Assembly: GCF_900110925.1 (NCBI RefSeq) | Contig: NZ_FOFP01000001.1 | Coordinates: 248,001-312,000 of the forward strand | From: Pseudomonas cuatrocienegasensis | Lineage (GTDB): Bacteria > Pseudomonadota > Gammaproteobacteria > Pseudomonadales > Pseudomonadaceae | Length of the DNA: 64,000 nucleotides | Direction: 5' to 3' | Part shown: positions 62,676 through 64,000 of the stretch, piece after piece | How the letters are laid out: the number at the start of each line of letters is the position of its first letter | Numbering within the stretch: the first letter of the stretch is position 1 | Notes under the pieces: model-generated | Seen by the model: the letters and a program-made list of their open reading frames with translations, nothing else | The model's database searches: none | Told to the model about the DNA's origin: nothing | Program-made: the position numbers and the translations under genes

Positions 62676-63881
62676 ATGACTGAGGCATTTATCTACGACG
62701 CCGTGCGTACACCACGCGGCAAAGGCAAGAAGGGCGGTGCGTTGTACAGCGTCAAGCCGGTCGACTTGGTGGCTGGCCTGCTGCGTAACTTGCAGGCGCG
62801 CACGGGGCTGGACACCAGCCAGGTCGACGATGTGGTGCTGGGCTGCGTAACCCCGGTGGGCGACCAGGGCGCTGATATCGCCAAGACGGCGGCCATGGTC
62901 GCCGGCTGGGATGTCAGTGTTGCCGGCGTGCAGCTCAACCGTTTCTGTGCCTCAGGCCTGGAGGCGGTCAACCTGGGCGCGATGAAAGTGCGCTCAGGCT
63001 TCGAGGACCTGGTGGTGGTCGGCGGTGTCGAGTCGATGTCGCGCATCCCCATGGGCTCGGACGGCGGTGCCTGGGTGATGGACCCAGCGACCAATATCCA
63101 GACCGACTTCGTGCCGCAAGGCATAGGCGCTGATCTGATCGCTACCCTGGAAGGCTTCAGCCGCGCCGATGTCGATGCCTTCGCCTTACGCTCGCAGCAA
63201 AAAGCGGCCCGTGCCAGTGCGGATGGCTCGTTCAACAAATCCCTGGTGCCGGTTGCCGATCAGAACGGCATCGTGCTGCTCGATCATGATGAGTTCATTC
63301 GCGGCGACTCCACCCTCGAAGGGCTGGGCACGCTCAAGCCGAGCTTCGAGATGATGGGGCAGATGGGCTTCGATGCCACTGCGCTGCGCGTCTACAGCCA
63401 TGTCGAGCGGATCGAGCATATCCATACGCCGGGCAACAGCTCCGGGATTGTCGACGGTGCTGCGTTGATGCTGATCGGCTCCGAGGCCAAGGGCCGCGAG
63501 CTGGGGCTTAAGCCGCGCGCGCGGATAGTCGCCACCGCCGTGACCGGCAGCGATCCAACCATCATGCTCACCGGCCCCGCGCCAGCCACGCGCAAGGCGC
63601 TGGCCAAGGCCGGGCTGAAGATTGCCGACATCGACCTGTTCGAGGTCAACGAGGCCTTTGCCTCGGTGGTGATGAAGTTCATGAAGGACATGGGCGTGAG
63701 CGAGGACAGGGTCAACGTCAACGGCGGCTCCATCGCCATGGGCCACCCGTTGGGCGCGACCGGTTGCGCCATCCTCGGCACGCTGCTCGACGAGCTGGAG
63801 AAACGCCAGTTGCGCTACGGCCTGGCCACGCTCTGCGTCGGCGGCGGTATGGGGATTGCCACCATTATCGAGCGGGTCTAA
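62676..63881 (+). CDS. Acetyl-CoA C-acyltransferase (thiolase)
   Basis: The 401-residue thiolase catalyses thiolytic cleavage of 3-ketoacyl-CoA, or its reverse. The acylated cysteine is C91 in [14 protein letters not shown], the second motif [18 protein letters not shown] holds the histidine, and the second cysteine lies in [12 protein letters not shown]. The length matches degradative thiolases, with tetrameric cytoplasmic enzymes as models. The chain-length preference (acetoacetyl or long-chain) is undecided. A hydratase/dehydrogenase partner is not in view before the window ends. Confidence 0.95.
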   Translation: MTEAFIYDAVRTPRGKGKKGGALYSVKPVDLVAGLLRNLQARTGLDTSQVDDVVLGCVTPVGDQGADIAKTAAMVAGWDVSVAGVQLNRFCASGLEAVNLGAMKVRSGFEDLVVVGGVESMSRIPMGSDGGAWVMDPATNIQTDFVPQGIGADLIATLEGFSRADVDAFALRSQQKAARASADGSFNKSLVPVADQNGIVLLDHDEFIRGDSTLEGLGTLKPSFEMMGQMGFDATALRVYSHVERIEHIHTPGNSSGIVDGAALMLIGSEAKGRELGLKPRARIVATAVTGSDPTIMLTGPAPATRKALAKAGLKIADIDLFEVNEAFASVVMKFMKDMGVSEDRVNVNGGSIAMGHPLGATGCAILGTLLDELEKRQLRYGLATLCVGGGMGIATIIERV

Positions 63882-64000
63882 GGCGCTAGCACCGGCTACT
63901 GCGCTCGGCCATGCAGGGTTGGAAGTCCTCCGGGAGTGCTCATTCTTGCCTACGCCCCCCGACCTGACCATCGCTTGCGACGCCGCTGAAGCGCTCCTCC

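Overview
The window is chromosomal DNA from a Pseudomonas (sensu lato) species. The evidence is the recognisable Pseudomonas gene sets (htpX-alaA-msrB-gpx-ospR-sagS, the tRNA-Glu/tRNA-Gly pair beside a FadE acyl-CoA dehydrogenase, folE-smr-prmB-aroC), high-GC codon use and Pseudomonas-type intergenic repeats. From memory of P. aeruginosa PAO1, the left part follows the PA2830-PA2804 order and the part from about 32.2 to 41 kb follows PA1674-PA1683. The organism is therefore probably not P. aeruginosa but a relative with a rearranged backbone. No prophage, insertion sequence, CRISPR array or rRNA was seen.

Layout. 0-11 kb: a partial extradiol dioxygenase, HtpX protease with a candidate heat-shock promoter, the alaA operon, and a redox-defence block (msrB, gpx, ospR, free-Met-sulfoxide reductase) around the biofilm hybrid kinase SagS. 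11-21 kb: two tRNAs with a strong promoter and terminator, FadE, a YadGH-type ABC exporter and a two-gene RND pump without its outer-membrane partner. 21-32 kb: metabolic and transport genes (CurA-like reductase, SDR, BenE, LysE, MarR/aminotransferase/GST, LysR/MFS), then a small copper module (DUF2946 protein, cupredoxin), a glutaredoxin-like protein and a DUF3820 protein. 32-42 kb: folE, smr, a hydrolase, prmB, aroC, an MFS carrier and a degenerate acireductone-dioxygenase-like cupin. 42-52 kb: glycogen phosphorylase, AlkA-type glycosylase and the four-gene DNA-repair cassette exonuclease-ligase-Lhr helicase-phosphoesterase. 52-56 kb: an AraC regulator divergent from a Baeyer-Villiger monooxygenase/esterase/SDR operon. 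56-64 kb: an RraB-like RNase E inhibitor behind a strongly structured leader, a glutamine amidotransferase, the ATP-grasp/alpha-E/transglutaminase trio, a cytochrome c/rhodanese pair and a thiolase.

The most interesting signals are these. (1) The ATP-grasp/alpha-E/transglutaminase trio, a poorly understood predicted peptide-modifying system, is preceded by a sigma-54 promoter and an NtrC-like site, which suggests nitrogen-starvation control. (2) A 275-bp palindromic element with perfect 16-bp terminal inverted repeats sits upstream of a 41-residue protein, and short copies of its ends recur elsewhere in the window. (3) A 174-bp inverted-repeat element lies at the apparent synteny junction. 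(4) About 200 bp upstream of the RraB-like gene holds six successive inverted repeats. (5) Several regulators have clear palindromic operators at their own start sites.
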